A stretch of 64,000 bases of DNA from Fictibacillus sp. FJAT-27399 (lineage in GTDB: Bacteria; Bacillota; Bacilli; Bacillales; Fictibacillaceae): contig NZ_LMVC01000005.1 of the NCBI RefSeq assembly GCF_001510655.1, forward strand, positions 263,510 to 327,509, written 5' to 3'. Below are positions 16,923 through 25,558 of the stretch, in pieces. A program made the position numbers and the translations under genes. A model generated the notes under the pieces. The model searched no databases. It worked only from the letters and a program-made list of their open reading frames with translations, and was not told the origin of the DNA. Numbering within the stretch: position 1 is the stretch's first letter; every line of letters starts with the position of its first letter.

Positions 16923-17922
16923 AAACCACCTCCAAACTCCTTGTTTTTCTTGTAATATATTCGATCGCTCTCTCTACTTCGGAATTTTCACCTGTAAGCT
17001 CCATAATGAAAATGCCCAGAGGGATATCCTGTATGTACTCAATCTTCCCGTGCAGAATATTTCCTTTCACGTTGTATTTCTGGAAAAGCTCTGACACCAC
17101 TGACTCTTCGGCAATCTCGCCTTTGAACTGAATCTTGATGATCTTCCCTTTGCGGTTTTCAATGAGCTGCTTAGGCAATTCAAATTGCAGGATACTGTTA
17201 ATAAAATCTTTGGTCAGCGGTTTCTGAGGATCAGAGAAGATGTCATAGACCTCGCCCTCCTCAATCACTTCACCATTTTGCATGACGGCTATCTTATGGC
17301 AGATTTCCTTCACTACTTCCATCTCATGCGTGATCAGAACGATGGTCAATCCCAGCTTGCGGTTAATGTCCTTTAATAAGTTTAAGATGGACTTTGTTGT
17401 GCTTGGATCGAGGGCAGAAGTTGCCTCATCACATAAAAGCACCTTCGGGTTATTGGCAAGCGCCCTGGCAATTCCGACCCTTTGTTTCTGACCTCCGCTC
17501 AACTGAGCCGGATATTGATCCTTCTTATCCGCAAGATCCACGAGGTCCAATAGTTCCAATACTCGCTTTTCCGCCTCATCCTTTGATTTGCCCGCTGCTT
17601 TCAAGGCAAATACAATATTTTCATAGACGGTTTTTGAACTGACCAGATGAAAATGCTGAAAGATCATGCCAATCTTTAACCGGGCTTTTCTTAAATCTTC
17701 TCCTTTTAAAGAGGCAAGATTCACCCCATCAATCCAAACCTCACCCGATGTTGGCTTCTCCAATAAATTTAAACATCGGATCAAAGAGCTCTTCCCTGCA
17801 CCGCTGTAACCGATAATGCCGTAGATCTCTCCTTCTTTTACCGTAAGAGATACGTTGTTGACCCCCACGATCTCTTTTTTCTTCGAACGGTAAACCTTCA
17901 ACAGATTTTTGACTTCAATCAT
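16909..17922 (-). CDS. metN: MetN methionine ABC transporter ATPase
   Basis: A 337-residue ATPase. Walker A is GYSGAGKS (residues 38-45), the signature is LSGGQKQRVGIARAL near 140, Walker B is VLLCDEATSALDP near 160, and the H-loop is ITHEMEVV near 195. The C-terminal 90 residues form the NIL domain (IKIQFKGEIAEESVVSELF), which binds methionine and inhibits transport when the amino acid is plentiful. ATG 17922 follows GAGGGGG; the longer open frame reads into the riboswitch terminator. It is first in metNIQ. Confidence 0.94.
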   Translation of the reverse strand: MIEVKNLLKVYRSKKKEIVGVNNVSLTVKEGEIYGIIGYSGAGKSSLIRCLNLLEKPTSGEVWIDGVNLASLKGEDLRKARLKIGMIFQHFHLVSSKTVYENIVFALKAAGKSKDEAEKRVLELLDLVDLADKKDQYPAQLSGGQKQRVGIARALANNPKVLLCDEATSALDPSTTKSILNLLKDINRKLGLTIVLITHEMEVVKEICHKIAVMQNGEVIEEGEVYDIFSDPQKPLTKDFINSILQFELPKQLIENRKGKIIKIQFKGEIAEESVVSELFQKYNVKGNILHGKIEYIQDIPLGIFIMELTGENSEVERAIEYITRKTRSLEVVYDVA

Positions 17923-17949
17923 GAAACAACCCCCTCTTTCTTTCCAAAT

Positions 17950-18106
17950 AAAAAAGCCCCTTTCATCATGAAAGAGGCATTGGATTATAAATTCAATCAC
18001 CTTATCTTTCAGAATGAAAATCATTCTGTAGGAAGTGGCACCTTTCCAAATTGGAGGTTGCCGGACGTCATAGGGCCTAATCCCTCAGTCACTCTCGATA
18101 AGAACG
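17950..18106 (-). promoter_or_regulatory. SAM-I riboswitch (S-box) of metNIQ
   Basis: The minus strand reads CTTATCGAGAG, then GAGGGATTAGGCCCTATGAC, then CCGGCAACC, the S-box consensus. P1 pairs CTTATC near 18101 with GATAAG at 18001-18006. Downstream a hairpin GCCTCTTTCAT/ATGAAAGGGGC with TTTTTT (17950-17978) is the terminator. High SAM should stop transcription before metN. Confidence 0.95.
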
Positions 18107-18135
18107 GTTATGCTATTGTTTTTAGAACATTTCTA

Positions 18136-18164
18136 ATAATAAAGTGATTCTCCTCCATTGTCAA
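18136..18164 (-). promoter_or_regulatory. SigA-type promoter of metNIQ
   Basis: On the minus strand a perfect -35 TTGACA (18159-18164), a 17-base spacer and TATTAT (18136-18141) precede the S-box leader. Confidence 0.85.
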
Positions 18165-18355
18165 TACTATCCATAGTAGATATGTCGGAATTAAACGTTT
18201 TTTTTGTTGGTGTATGATAACTAGGCATATGGACAGTAACTTGGGACAACCACATCCCATATTTTATTTTGAGGGTACTTTTCCAGAAAAAACGTTTGTG
18301 TTCTGGCGATTTCTCAGCTCGTTAAACCCGTAAAATAAAGTAGGAGGTTTTTTTA

Positions 18356-18670
18356 TTGAATGAAGAATTCAAGTGGGATCTTCAGGGGCTGCACACTGAT
18401 GGTGTAAATGTCAGCAATGTTACCCCGAATTATCCCCAGGATCAAGGTATGAGTGATTCCGCTCGTCTATGTGTTGGCTTTGGCATTGGTTTCTGTGTTG
18501 GTGTATGCGGTGGCTTTGGTGGATGCGGTGGCTGTGGCGGTTGTGGCGGTTGTGGCGGCTTTGGCGGTTGCTTTGGCCGTTGCGGTGGCTGTGGCGGCTG
18601 TGGCGGCTGCTTTGGCCGTTGCGGCGGCTGTGGCGGCTGCGGCCGCTGCGGTCGTGGCGGAAGCAGTTAA
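18356..18670 (+). CDS. Heterocycloanthracin/sonorensin-type TOMM bacteriocin precursor
   Basis: A 104-residue precursor peptide. Residues 1 to about 37 are an acidic leader ([16 protein letters not shown]). From C39 on, the core is almost only Gly and Cys, with 16 cysteines in 66 residues, mostly as CGG repeats with Phe and Arg insertions, ending GRGGSS. Cysteines in such cores are cyclised to thiazolines and oxidised to thiazoles by the enzymes encoded next. The start is TTG 18356 with AGGAGG 8 bases upstream. A terminator hairpin follows at 18711. The Gly/Cys codon repeats make this stretch GC-rich. In many relatives the precursor lies far from the enzymes; here it heads the cluster. Confidence 0.92.
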   Translation: MNEEFKWDLQGLHTDGVNVSNVTPNYPQDQGMSDSARLCVGFGIGFCVGVCGGFGGCGGCGGCGGCGGFGGCFGRCGGCGGCGGCFGRCGGCGGCGRCGRGGSS

Positions 18671-18710
18671 GCTTCCGATCGGTAGTGATAGGTATTTTAA
18701 CAAAAGACCG

Positions 18711-18738
18711 GCCCTGCATATCCCTCTGCAGGGCTTTT
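18711..18738 (+). terminator. Terminator between TOMM precursor and its enzymes
   Basis: GCCCTGCA (18711-18718) pairs with TGCAGGGC (18727-18734), followed by TTTTAT. Partial read-through here would give much precursor and little enzyme. Confidence 0.8.
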
Positions 18739-18825
18739 ATCGTTTGGATAGGCATAATGGACATCAGGCATCCATAGAGTTAAATGATGTAAAAGATGTA
18801 GAGCATTCTAAAGAGGAGGTCGATC

Positions 18826-20733
18826 ATGCAAAAATTAAATCCTTCTATGTGTTTAAAAGTGAACAGAGACACGTTTGTTTTTCCGGATTCAGCTAAAGGT
18901 GTATATCTCCGGAACAACGTAAAATCTTTAAGAATGGAAGGCAGCACCATTGACCGATGGCTGGAAAAATTAATTCCTATTTTCGACGGAACCCATACTC
19001 TTGATTCTGTCACAAACGGTTTACCAGATGCTTATAAAGAACAAGTGTATAAGATCGCACATGTTTTGTACGAAAACGGTTTTGTCCGTGATGTAAGCCA
19101 AGATCTCCCACATCAGCTTCCTGATCGCATCCTTGCTAAGTATGCCTCCCAAATCGAATATTTAGATCATATTCGTGATTCGGGCGGTTATCGATTCCAA
19201 GTTTACCGCCATGCAAAAGTAGCGGTGATCGGTTCGGATTCGCTTCTCCTTTCTCTCGTTCGATCATTGATTGAATCAGGGCTTCCTTCTTTCAGCGTCA
19301 TACTCACTGAATCACACCCAGCTATTCAGCAGCGGTTAAATGAGATGATAGCTGAAGCACGCAAGTCAGAGCCCGAAACCAAAATCACCATCTTAAGATC
19401 CGGAAAAAATTCATGGAGAGAAAATGTAGAACCGTTTGATTGCATACTATATGGATGCAAGGACAGTGATTTATCTCAACTTCGTACCCTTCTGGCCATC
19501 TGCAAGGAACAAAAGAAGAATGTTCTTCCCGTTACTATTTTAAAAGACTTAGCTTTTGCCGGCCCGCTCGTTTCTGCTGAATCCGATTCGTGCTGGGAGT
19601 CTGCCTTCCGCAGACTGCACCAGAGGCTGAATGAAGAAGGCAATGGTTCTCACTCCTTATCACAAACAGCAGGTGCGCTAATAGCCAATGTGGCGGTTTT
19701 TGAGCTTTTTAAAGAAATCACGGGCGTACATGAGGGAAAAAGAGAAAGACCATTTTACTTGCTTAACTTGGAAACGCTCGAAGGAAGCTGGCACACCTTT
19801 CTCCCTCACCCACTGGTTACTGGGCGTGTTTATGCCGAACCGATTAACGACCCGGCTACATTCCTTGAAACATGCGATCATCAACAAATGGACTTACATT
19901 CCCTGTTTTACCGGATTACTTCAAAAGAATGTGGTGTTTTTCATCTTTGGGAGGAAGCAGATTTACTCCAGCTCCCGTTATCACAATGCAAAGTCCAGGT
20001 TGCTGATCCGCGTTCAGAAGGCCCTGCCAAGCTCTATCCTGAGACTGTCTGTTCAGGACTCACGCATGAAGAAGCTCGCCTGGAGGCAGGTCTGATTGGA
20101 ATTGAAACATATGCAAGGAGTTTTGGGAATGACTTTTTCAGTGAGCATCCTTCATCATGGGGAATCGGGATGGGCAAGACCCCTGCAGAAGGTTTATGCA
20201 GAGCACTGCAAAACGCACTTCATGAAGAATTTGTGAAGCAAGCAGATCACGGTGTCACTAAAGCCACATTGGATGTAAGTCTTGTCAATGATCATCGCTG
20301 CCAATTTTTTCTGCAGGCTCTGAGAACCAAGAAGTCTGAACCAGAATTTTTATGTGGCCGTGAAGTACTGGGTTTTCCTGTCGTTTGGGTTGAATCAAAC
20401 GGCAAGTGGTATGGAAGCGTTGGATTGAATATGCAGATGGCTTTAAGCAGAGCATTACAAACGGCTGTGATGGATTCTCAAAATCGAGAAACCTCACATT
20501 ATCCCTATGGGGTTGCGGTTTCCTCCATTACATCGGAAAAGGATGCTCAACAGAAGGTTCGGGTTCCTTCTTTTGAAGAAAAGCCGTTAGACGAAACCTT
20601 CCATTCTGCAATACATCGATTAAGGCAGAATAAAAAACAAGCAAACATCTTTGAACTTCATCTGGAAGCGATTTTTAAAGAGAATACGGCTGGCATTTAT
20701 GGGATTGCGTTAAGCGGGGAGGAACTTCCATGA
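18826..20733 (+). CDS. Putative thiazole-containing bacteriocin maturation protein (ThiF-like)
   Basis: A 635-residue protein of the family found only beside heterocycloanthracin-type TOMM clusters. The N-terminal 90 residues (LNPSMCLKVNRDTFVF, YLRNNVKSL, HVLYENGFV) look like a PqqD-type leader-recognition domain. A ThiF/E1-like Rossmann region follows (KVAVIGSDSLLLSLVRSLIESGL, about residues 130-153). The second half has YcaO-like repeats (EEARLEAGLIGIETYARSFG) without a clear ATP site. It presumably helps present the precursor to the cyclodehydratase; the exact role is unknown. GAGGAGG lies before ATG 18826. It overlaps the next gene by 4 bases (ATGA). Confidence 0.87.
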   Translation: MQKLNPSMCLKVNRDTFVFPDSAKGVYLRNNVKSLRMEGSTIDRWLEKLIPIFDGTHTLDSVTNGLPDAYKEQVYKIAHVLYENGFVRDVSQDLPHQLPDRILAKYASQIEYLDHIRDSGGYRFQVYRHAKVAVIGSDSLLLSLVRSLIESGLPSFSVILTESHPAIQQRLNEMIAEARKSEPETKITILRSGKNSWRENVEPFDCILYGCKDSDLSQLRTLLAICKEQKKNVLPVTILKDLAFAGPLVSAESDSCWESAFRRLHQRLNEEGNGSHSLSQTAGALIANVAVFELFKEITGVHEGKRERPFYLLNLETLEGSWHTFLPHPLVTGRVYAEPINDPATFLETCDHQQMDLHSLFYRITSKECGVFHLWEEADLLQLPLSQCKVQVADPRSEGPAKLYPETVCSGLTHEEARLEAGLIGIETYARSFGNDFFSEHPSSWGIGMGKTPAEGLCRALQNALHEEFVKQADHGVTKATLDVSLVNDHRCQFFLQALRTKKSEPEFLCGREVLGFPVVWVESNGKWYGSVGLNMQMALSRALQTAVMDSQNRETSHYPYGVAVSSITSEKDAQQKVRVPSFEEKPLDETFHSAIHRLRQNKKQANIFELHLEAIFKENTAGIYGIALSGEELP

Positions 20734-22670
20734 GCCACTCCATCATCATCATCGGAAACGGAATGTTAGCTGACACCGTAAGCGAACAATTGAGCGGGCT
20801 CTATTCCATTACACGCTGGGCCACTGTAAAAGAAGCCGTTCCGAATCAAGGAAATCTGGCATTAGTGCTCCACGATTCCTGGGTTCCGGCTGAACACCTA
20901 GAAGCCGATGAGGCCTTTTCGTTCTTTGGCATCCCTTGGCTTCGGGGATTCGTATCATTTGGTGAAGCCAACATTGGCCCGCTTGTTCTTCCAGACAAAC
21001 AGGGGTGTTCTCAGTGCGCGGATAGGCGCCGTTTTATGGCGGGATCTGACCGGAGAGAACAATTCCAAATGAAAGAATACAAGATGGATCAACCTGGTAT
21101 CGAGCAAGATCCTTGGGCTTCAGCTCCAGGATTATTGCAAACTTCCTATCTCATTCAAGAAGAGGTCCATAGATTGTTAAAAGGAGAAAAAGCCCGCACA
21201 TATGAACATGTATTTCTTCTGCAGTTAAATACGCTCCGGCTATCCTATCATTTCTTTTTGCCTGACCCATACTGCCCTGTGTGCGGCGATCTTCCAGAGG
21301 ATACAGCGGATACCGCAGAGATCATACTGAAACAAAGCCCGAAGACATCAATCGATAGCTATCGCTGCCGCTCGCTGGAAGATATGGAGAAGGTTCTGGG
21401 CAAGGATTACTTAGATAGCAGAACGGGCCTTCTTAATCATAAACGATATGACTTCATTTCCCCTTTTGCCGATACGATTGTCAATCTTCCTCTACTATCA
21501 GGCGATGAGTTAACGGGTGGGCGAACCCATTCGTATGCTCAAAGTGAACAATCCGCCATTTTAGAAGGACTGGAGAGATACTGCGGCTATGCCCCAATGG
21601 GTAAACGGACAATGGTTTATGAACCGTATTCCAAGGTGGAAAAGCATGCCCTTAACCCACGATCATTAGGACTTCATACAAAGGAACAATATGACATGCC
21701 CGGCTTTCCTTTCAAGCCATTGGACCCCGACCGGCCCATTCATTGGGTTTGGGGCTATTCTTTATCACAGAACCGGCCCATCCTGGTACCAGAGACGTTC
21801 GCCTATTACAGCTTGGGAGGCGGGGAAGGCTTTGTTTATGAAACCTCTAACGGCTGTGCACTCGGCGGGAGCATGGAGGAAGCGATCCTTTACGGTATTT
21901 TCGAAATTGTTGAGCGGGATTCATTTTTAATGACATGGTACGGCCAACTCCCTATTCCTCGTCTGGATCTGTCTACCATAGAAGACCAGGAGCTTCAGCT
22001 CATGATCCAGCGCATACACACAGTGACCGGATATGAGGTGCATTTATTTAATTCGACGACCGAGAACGGCATTCCCAGCATTTGGGCACTTGCCAAAAAT
22101 ACGAAGCAAACGGGCATGAATCTTTTATGTGCCGCTGGAGCCCACATTGATCCATTAAGAGCCGTAAAAGGAGCCGTTCAAGAACTCTCAGGCATGCTTC
22201 TCACCATGGACGATAAGCTGGAAAAAGAACGGGAGAAATATAGGCAGATGTATGATGATTCGTTACTCGTTCATCATATGGAAGACCATTCGATGCTATA
22301 CGGGTTAAAAGAAGCGGAGGAACGCTTATTCTTCCTTCTCGATCAGCGCCCGAAAAGGAGCTTTCAACAGGAATTTCATCCGGTTCATAAATCCGCTGAT
22401 TTATTGGATGATGTTGTGGAGATCCTGGAAGTTTTTCGGCAGCTTCAGCTGGAGGTCATTGTTGTGGACCAAACAAGCCCTGAACTGAAACGAAACGGGC
22501 TACATTGTGTAAAAGTAGTGATACCCGGGATGCTGCCCATGACATTTGGACATCACCTTACCCGGCTAAAGGGATTGGATCGGGTGTTGAACATACCAGC
22601 GAAACTCGGATATGTGAGAGAGCCGCTGACTTATAGCAGCCTTAACCCGTATCCTCATCCATTTCCATAG
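20730..22670 (+). CDS. TOMM cyclodehydratase: leader-binding domain fused to YcaO
   Basis: A 646-residue fusion of the C and D proteins of TOMM synthetases. The N-terminal E1-like domain carries two zinc-type Cys pairs, CSQC (about 93-96) and CPVC (about 181-184). The YcaO domain follows with ATP-site segments SEQSAILEGLERYCG (about 271-285) and SMEEAILYGIFEIVERDSF. The protein ends in the Pro-rich tail PYPHPFP (640-646), the PxPxP motif needed by azoline-forming YcaO proteins. It uses ATP to convert Cys residues of the precursor to thiazolines. Overlap with the previous gene and 22 bases to the dehydrogenase show one operon. Confidence 0.93.
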   Translation: MSHSIIIIGNGMLADTVSEQLSGLYSITRWATVKEAVPNQGNLALVLHDSWVPAEHLEADEAFSFFGIPWLRGFVSFGEANIGPLVLPDKQGCSQCADRRRFMAGSDRREQFQMKEYKMDQPGIEQDPWASAPGLLQTSYLIQEEVHRLLKGEKARTYEHVFLLQLNTLRLSYHFFLPDPYCPVCGDLPEDTADTAEIILKQSPKTSIDSYRCRSLEDMEKVLGKDYLDSRTGLLNHKRYDFISPFADTIVNLPLLSGDELTGGRTHSYAQSEQSAILEGLERYCGYAPMGKRTMVYEPYSKVEKHALNPRSLGLHTKEQYDMPGFPFKPLDPDRPIHWVWGYSLSQNRPILVPETFAYYSLGGGEGFVYETSNGCALGGSMEEAILYGIFEIVERDSFLMTWYGQLPIPRLDLSTIEDQELQLMIQRIHTVTGYEVHLFNSTTENGIPSIWALAKNTKQTGMNLLCAAGAHIDPLRAVKGAVQELSGMLLTMDDKLEKEREKYRQMYDDSLLVHHMEDHSMLYGLKEAEERLFFLLDQRPKRSFQQEFHPVHKSADLLDDVVEILEVFRQLQLEVIVVDQTSPELKRNGLHCVKVVIPGMLPMTFGHHLTRLKGLDRVLNIPAKLGYVREPLTYSSLNPYPHPFP

Positions 22671-22692
22671 CAGTCCCAAAGGGGGAAAAGGA

Positions 22693-24258
22693 ATGAACCT
22701 AGATGAATTTTTGCATAACCTGCATTATGAATCTGACAAAATAAAACCCCGGGACTGGGAGGCGAACTGGGACGACGCCCCCCTTCCCTATAAGCTTTAC
22801 CGAGGGTTGCCTGTAGTGGAATTACCCGCAAATATACCGCTCCATCTCGAACAAAAGAAAAGAAACGCCAAACCGAATCTCCAAGAAATGAGTCACTTTC
22901 TTAAATATACCTACGGGCTTACACAGGTTAGCCAAACGCTTCCTTTTGGTGAACAAACCGAAGAATGGACAGCATACCGGCGCTTTGCTCCATCCGGCGG
23001 TGCACTGTATCCAAGCGAACTTTATATGTATTTAAAAATTGAGGATCTCCCAGAAGGCATTTATCACTATGATGCCGCACACCATCGTTTAGTCTGTTTA
23101 AGGAAAGGGAATTTTGACAGCTACTTGAACAGAGCTCTGGGTAATCGCTGTGACATGTCCTCCACTTTTGGTACCGTATTTAGCTCCACCTTTTTTTGGA
23201 AGAATTTCTTCAAATACCATAACTTCTCTTACCGTCTGCAAGGGCTGGATACCGGCTTTGTGATCGGTCAGCTGCTGGAAACAGGAAGACGCATGGGCTT
23301 TGAGACGGGGGTGTATTACCATTTTCTTGACCGTGCCATTCATCATCTTTTAGGACTATCCGAGCAAGAAGAAAGTGTATATGCGGTGATTCCTCTTTCC
23401 GTTGATCCAGCCATGAACTGGTTTACGAGTGATGAAACAGAGGAACCCTCCACTGCTGCTTCGTTATGCCATGAACTGAAACCACTTGACCATCAGCATT
23501 ACGTCCGTTCCAAGAAAATTTGCGAATATCCCATGCTGATTAAGATGAATGAAGCATGCATGCTGGACTCGTTCCCCACTCATAAGCAAATGGAAAAAGA
23601 AAAGAAAGAAGAGCCAGCACATCCGTTTCACCTGCTGCCTCGTGTGGACCGGTTATCGTATGATTTCTCTTCCGCCTGCCGAAATCGATATTCGCCTGGA
23701 ATGGACTTTGTTCAGAAACCCATAAACCAACAAACCTTATCAGCCCTTCTATTCGAAGCCTTCTCCACTTTTTCTTACCGAAATGACCTAGACTATGCTT
23801 TTCAGAAACCTCCTTACCGTGTTTCACTCTATTGTTGTATGTATAATGTAAAAGGTGTACCCAATGGCTCCTATTCTTATGATGGATCCAATCATGCATT
23901 ACAACCTATTCAAGAGGGTGATTTCCGATGCCGGCTGCAAGACGGACTGCTTGCTGATACTGTAAACATGACTCAAGTTCCACTTTCCTTCACGATCTCT
24001 GGCCATAAGGATCATTACCAGAGCGCTTATGGATACAGGGGACATCGTATTCAGCATATGGAAGCTGGAATACTGTCTCAGCACTTGCTTCTGGCAGCTT
24101 CGGCATTAAATATGGGCGGGCATCCCCTTCTCGGATTTGATGTCCAATCCTATGATGACCTCTATAAACTGAGTGAAAGGGGAAAAACCAGCCTGCTCCA
24201 AATCCCTTTGGGCTGCTTCAGGCCCCATCCCAGATTACAGGGAAACCTGTATAACTGA
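22693..24258 (+). CDS. SagB/ThcOx-type FMN azoline dehydrogenase
   Basis: A 521-residue tandem nitroreductase-fold protein. The first half has RRFAPSGGALYPSELYMYL (about residues 97-115), the classic SagB FMN-binding stretch. The second half has a matching RYSPGMDFVQKPINQQTL and ends GGHPLLGFDVQSYDDLYKL. It oxidises thiazolines to thiazoles with FMN. AAGGGGGAAAAGG precedes ATG 22693. It is the last gene of the TOMM cluster. No transporter or immunity gene accompanies it, and a strong terminator follows at 24291. Confidence 0.92.
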   Translation: MNLDEFLHNLHYESDKIKPRDWEANWDDAPLPYKLYRGLPVVELPANIPLHLEQKKRNAKPNLQEMSHFLKYTYGLTQVSQTLPFGEQTEEWTAYRRFAPSGGALYPSELYMYLKIEDLPEGIYHYDAAHHRLVCLRKGNFDSYLNRALGNRCDMSSTFGTVFSSTFFWKNFFKYHNFSYRLQGLDTGFVIGQLLETGRRMGFETGVYYHFLDRAIHHLLGLSEQEESVYAVIPLSVDPAMNWFTSDETEEPSTAASLCHELKPLDHQHYVRSKKICEYPMLIKMNEACMLDSFPTHKQMEKEKKEEPAHPFHLLPRVDRLSYDFSSACRNRYSPGMDFVQKPINQQTLSALLFEAFSTFSYRNDLDYAFQKPPYRVSLYCCMYNVKGVPNGSYSYDGSNHALQPIQEGDFRCRLQDGLLADTVNMTQVPLSFTISGHKDHYQSAYGYRGHRIQHMEAGILSQHLLLAASALNMGGHPLLGFDVQSYDDLYKLSERGKTSLLQIPLGCFRPHPRLQGNLYN

Positions 24259-24290
24259 TGCGGTTACCTATACTAGATGAAATTCTTCAA

Positions 24291-24336
24291 GCCCTGTAAA
24301 GCCCGAATGATTCTGTTCGCTTTACAGGGTTTACTA
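24291..24336. terminator. Strong hairpin terminator after the TOMM cluster
   Basis: CCCTGTAAAGC (24292-24302) pairs with GCTTTACAGGG (24319-24329), then TTTACT. A closely related hairpin, followed by the same downstream sequence, lies at 31289-31336. Confidence 0.85.
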
Positions 24337-24340
24337 TTTA

Positions 24341-24412
24341 TTAAACAATCGTTTGATTAAACTCTTCTACATCCTCCACGCTCGGAGAAAAAGCCGGGAA
24401 AAAACGAGCGTT
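24341..24412 (-). pseudogene. 3' remnant of a PfkB-type sugar kinase (first copy)
   Basis: On the minus strand a short frame reads RFFPAFSPSVEDVEEFNQTI plus V and a stop at 24341. It matches the C-terminus of the intact kinase at 31681-32601 ([16 protein letters not shown]) and the second remnant at 31341. The DNA similarity to 31322-31400 includes the preceding hairpin. Nothing of the rest of the gene remains. Confidence 0.6.
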
Positions 24413-24558
24413 CAATCTTACCAAATCCCCCGATGGGCCCTACAGCCCTTCACTCTTTTTTTGCATGTTTTCTATTTGCCATTTTCAATTTATCATGGGC
24501 ATTTTTTACAATTTTTCTTTAAAATCTATTAAATGATTTTGGTTTTAGTAGACAAGCA

Positions 24559-24664
24559 TACAAACAAAAACTATGAATCTTGAATATCTTAAATAGAAAT
24601 TTCTTTTAAACTACTAAACATAGAAACAAAAAGCAAGAATCCTGAATATAGAAATTTCATTTAC
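24559..24664 (+). repeat. Imperfect tandem duplication upstream of the 112-residue gene
   Basis: Two related units, beginning CATACAAACAAAAACTATGA (24559) and CATAGAAACAAAAAGCAAGA (about 24619), both run on to ATAGAAATTTC. The period is about 60 bases. The rest of 24413-24692 shows no gene. The duplication may double a promoter or regulator site for the next gene. Confidence 0.5.
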
Positions 24665-24692
24665 ATTACTCTTGAAGGGAGAGTTGGGTAAT

Positions 24693-25031
24693 TTGTCAAG
24701 CAGCCATAAAAAATCAGATTGTCAATGTGACTGTGTGGAAGAACTGGCAGAACAACTAGAAAAAAGAAGAGGAGACTTCGTTGTTGTTTATGAAAGAAAT
24801 GGCGATATAGCTCGCGGCACTATAAAAGATGTAAAGTGCGATTCGGTTCTTATCCTTAAGAATGCAGATAAGATGAGTTGTTGTTTTCAGGCAGGTTATA
24901 TACCATTTACAGAATTAGTAATAAGTATTTGTGAAATAACAGAGTTTGGTGTTATGCAGGGTGATACTCCTTGTTCTTCCCCTGTTGCTCCAGGTGTTGA
25001 TATATTTAAATCGTTAAGCGGAAACAAATAA
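24693..25031 (+). CDS. Small Cys-containing protein of unknown function
   Basis: A protein of about 112 residues that I do not recognise. Near the N-terminus is a polar, Cys-rich patch (SDCQCDCVEEL). A helix (EELAEQLEKRRGDF) follows, then a strand-rich core (FVVVYERNGDIARGTIKDV, DSVLILKNADKM, CCF) like a small SH3 or Sm-type barrel, then a Pro/Ser tail. I take TTG 24693 as start because AAGGGAGAG lies 8 bases upstream; an earlier TTG at 24672 has no site. It stands alone with its own terminator. Cys-rich small proteins of this sort are frequent in spore coats, but nothing here proves that. Confidence 0.6.
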   Translation: MSSSHKKSDCQCDCVEELAEQLEKRRGDFVVVYERNGDIARGTIKDVKCDSVLILKNADKMSCCFQAGYIPFTELVISICEITEFGVMQGDTPCSSPVAPGVDIFKSLSGNK

Positions 25032-25106
25032 GAAAACATATTTTCTTTTTATTTCCTGCTAAGTCCACCTATCACCAGCTTTATTTGCTGATGGTTAAAC
25101 TTATCC

Positions 25107-25140
25107 AAAGACCCATGCTTTTTGTCAGCATGGGTTTACT
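25107..25140 (+). terminator. Hairpin terminator
   Basis: ACCCATGCT (25111-25119) pairs with AGCATGGGT (25127-25135), then TTACTG. It ends the transcript of the small Cys-containing protein. Confidence 0.7.
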
Positions 25141-25220
25141 GCATAATATGTCTTATTCAAGGAACAGGTGCCAGTCGTTCCAATAGAAACAATCGGAATT
25201 GTTAAAACTGTCAAAAAATA

Positions 25221-25249
25221 TTGACTTATTGATTTGCCTCTGCTAAATT
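25221..25249 (+). promoter_or_regulatory. Extended -10 promoter of the brnQ T-box transcript
   Basis: TTGACT (25221-25226), a 17-base spacer and TAAATT (25244-25249), with TGC directly before the -10 (extended -10), lie just upstream of the T-box leader. Confidence 0.8.
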
Positions 25250-25264
25250 ATTTTTATACTTAAA

Positions 25265-25530
25265 ATCGATGAAGAGAAGAGTAAGATTTGATCCCTGTCC
25301 TAAAGAGAATCGGCGCTTGGTGAAAGCCGATGTTCAGGCCTTGTCCGAAAATCATCTCTGAGATGCAAAGCTGATGAATGGTAAGCTTTTGCCGGGTTGT
25401 CCGCCGTTACAAAGGAACACGTATGATGGTACGTTGACTGAGAGCCGTATGCTTATTTATTATAGCTGCGGAATTAGGGTGGTAACGCGAGCGCAAACTC
25501 GTCCCTGTTTACAGGGACGGGTTTTTTTAT
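25265..25530 (+). promoter_or_regulatory. T-box leader of brnQ
   Basis: The invariant T-box AGGGTGGTAACGCG is at 25476-25489. It is followed by a terminator hairpin, CGTCCCTGTTTACAGGGACG with a T-run, at 25497-25528. Stem I begins near 25265 (GAAGAGAAGAGTAAGAT) and includes the GGCGC/GAAAGCC arm. The specifier seems to be ATC (isoleucine) in GAAAATCATC near 25350, which fits a branched-chain amino acid transporter; I am only fairly sure of the codon. Uncharged tRNA would bind and allow brnQ transcription. Confidence 0.92.
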
Positions 25531-25558
25531 TTTTCAAAACAATAAAGGAGAGATTACT

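Noticed and set aside
18278-18293. CodY-type box before the bacteriocin precursor
   Set aside because: ACTTTTCCAGAAAAAA matches the consensus poorly in its second half.
18500-18660. Short repeats that might look like a CRISPR array or satellite
   Set aside because: They are Gly/Cys codons of the bacteriocin core, without fixed repeat length or unique spacers. The antisense and other-frame readings there are also artefacts.
24430-24560. Possible small RNA or gene between the kinase tail and the tandem repeat
   Set aside because: There is no open frame with a start signal and no clear hairpin with U-tail.
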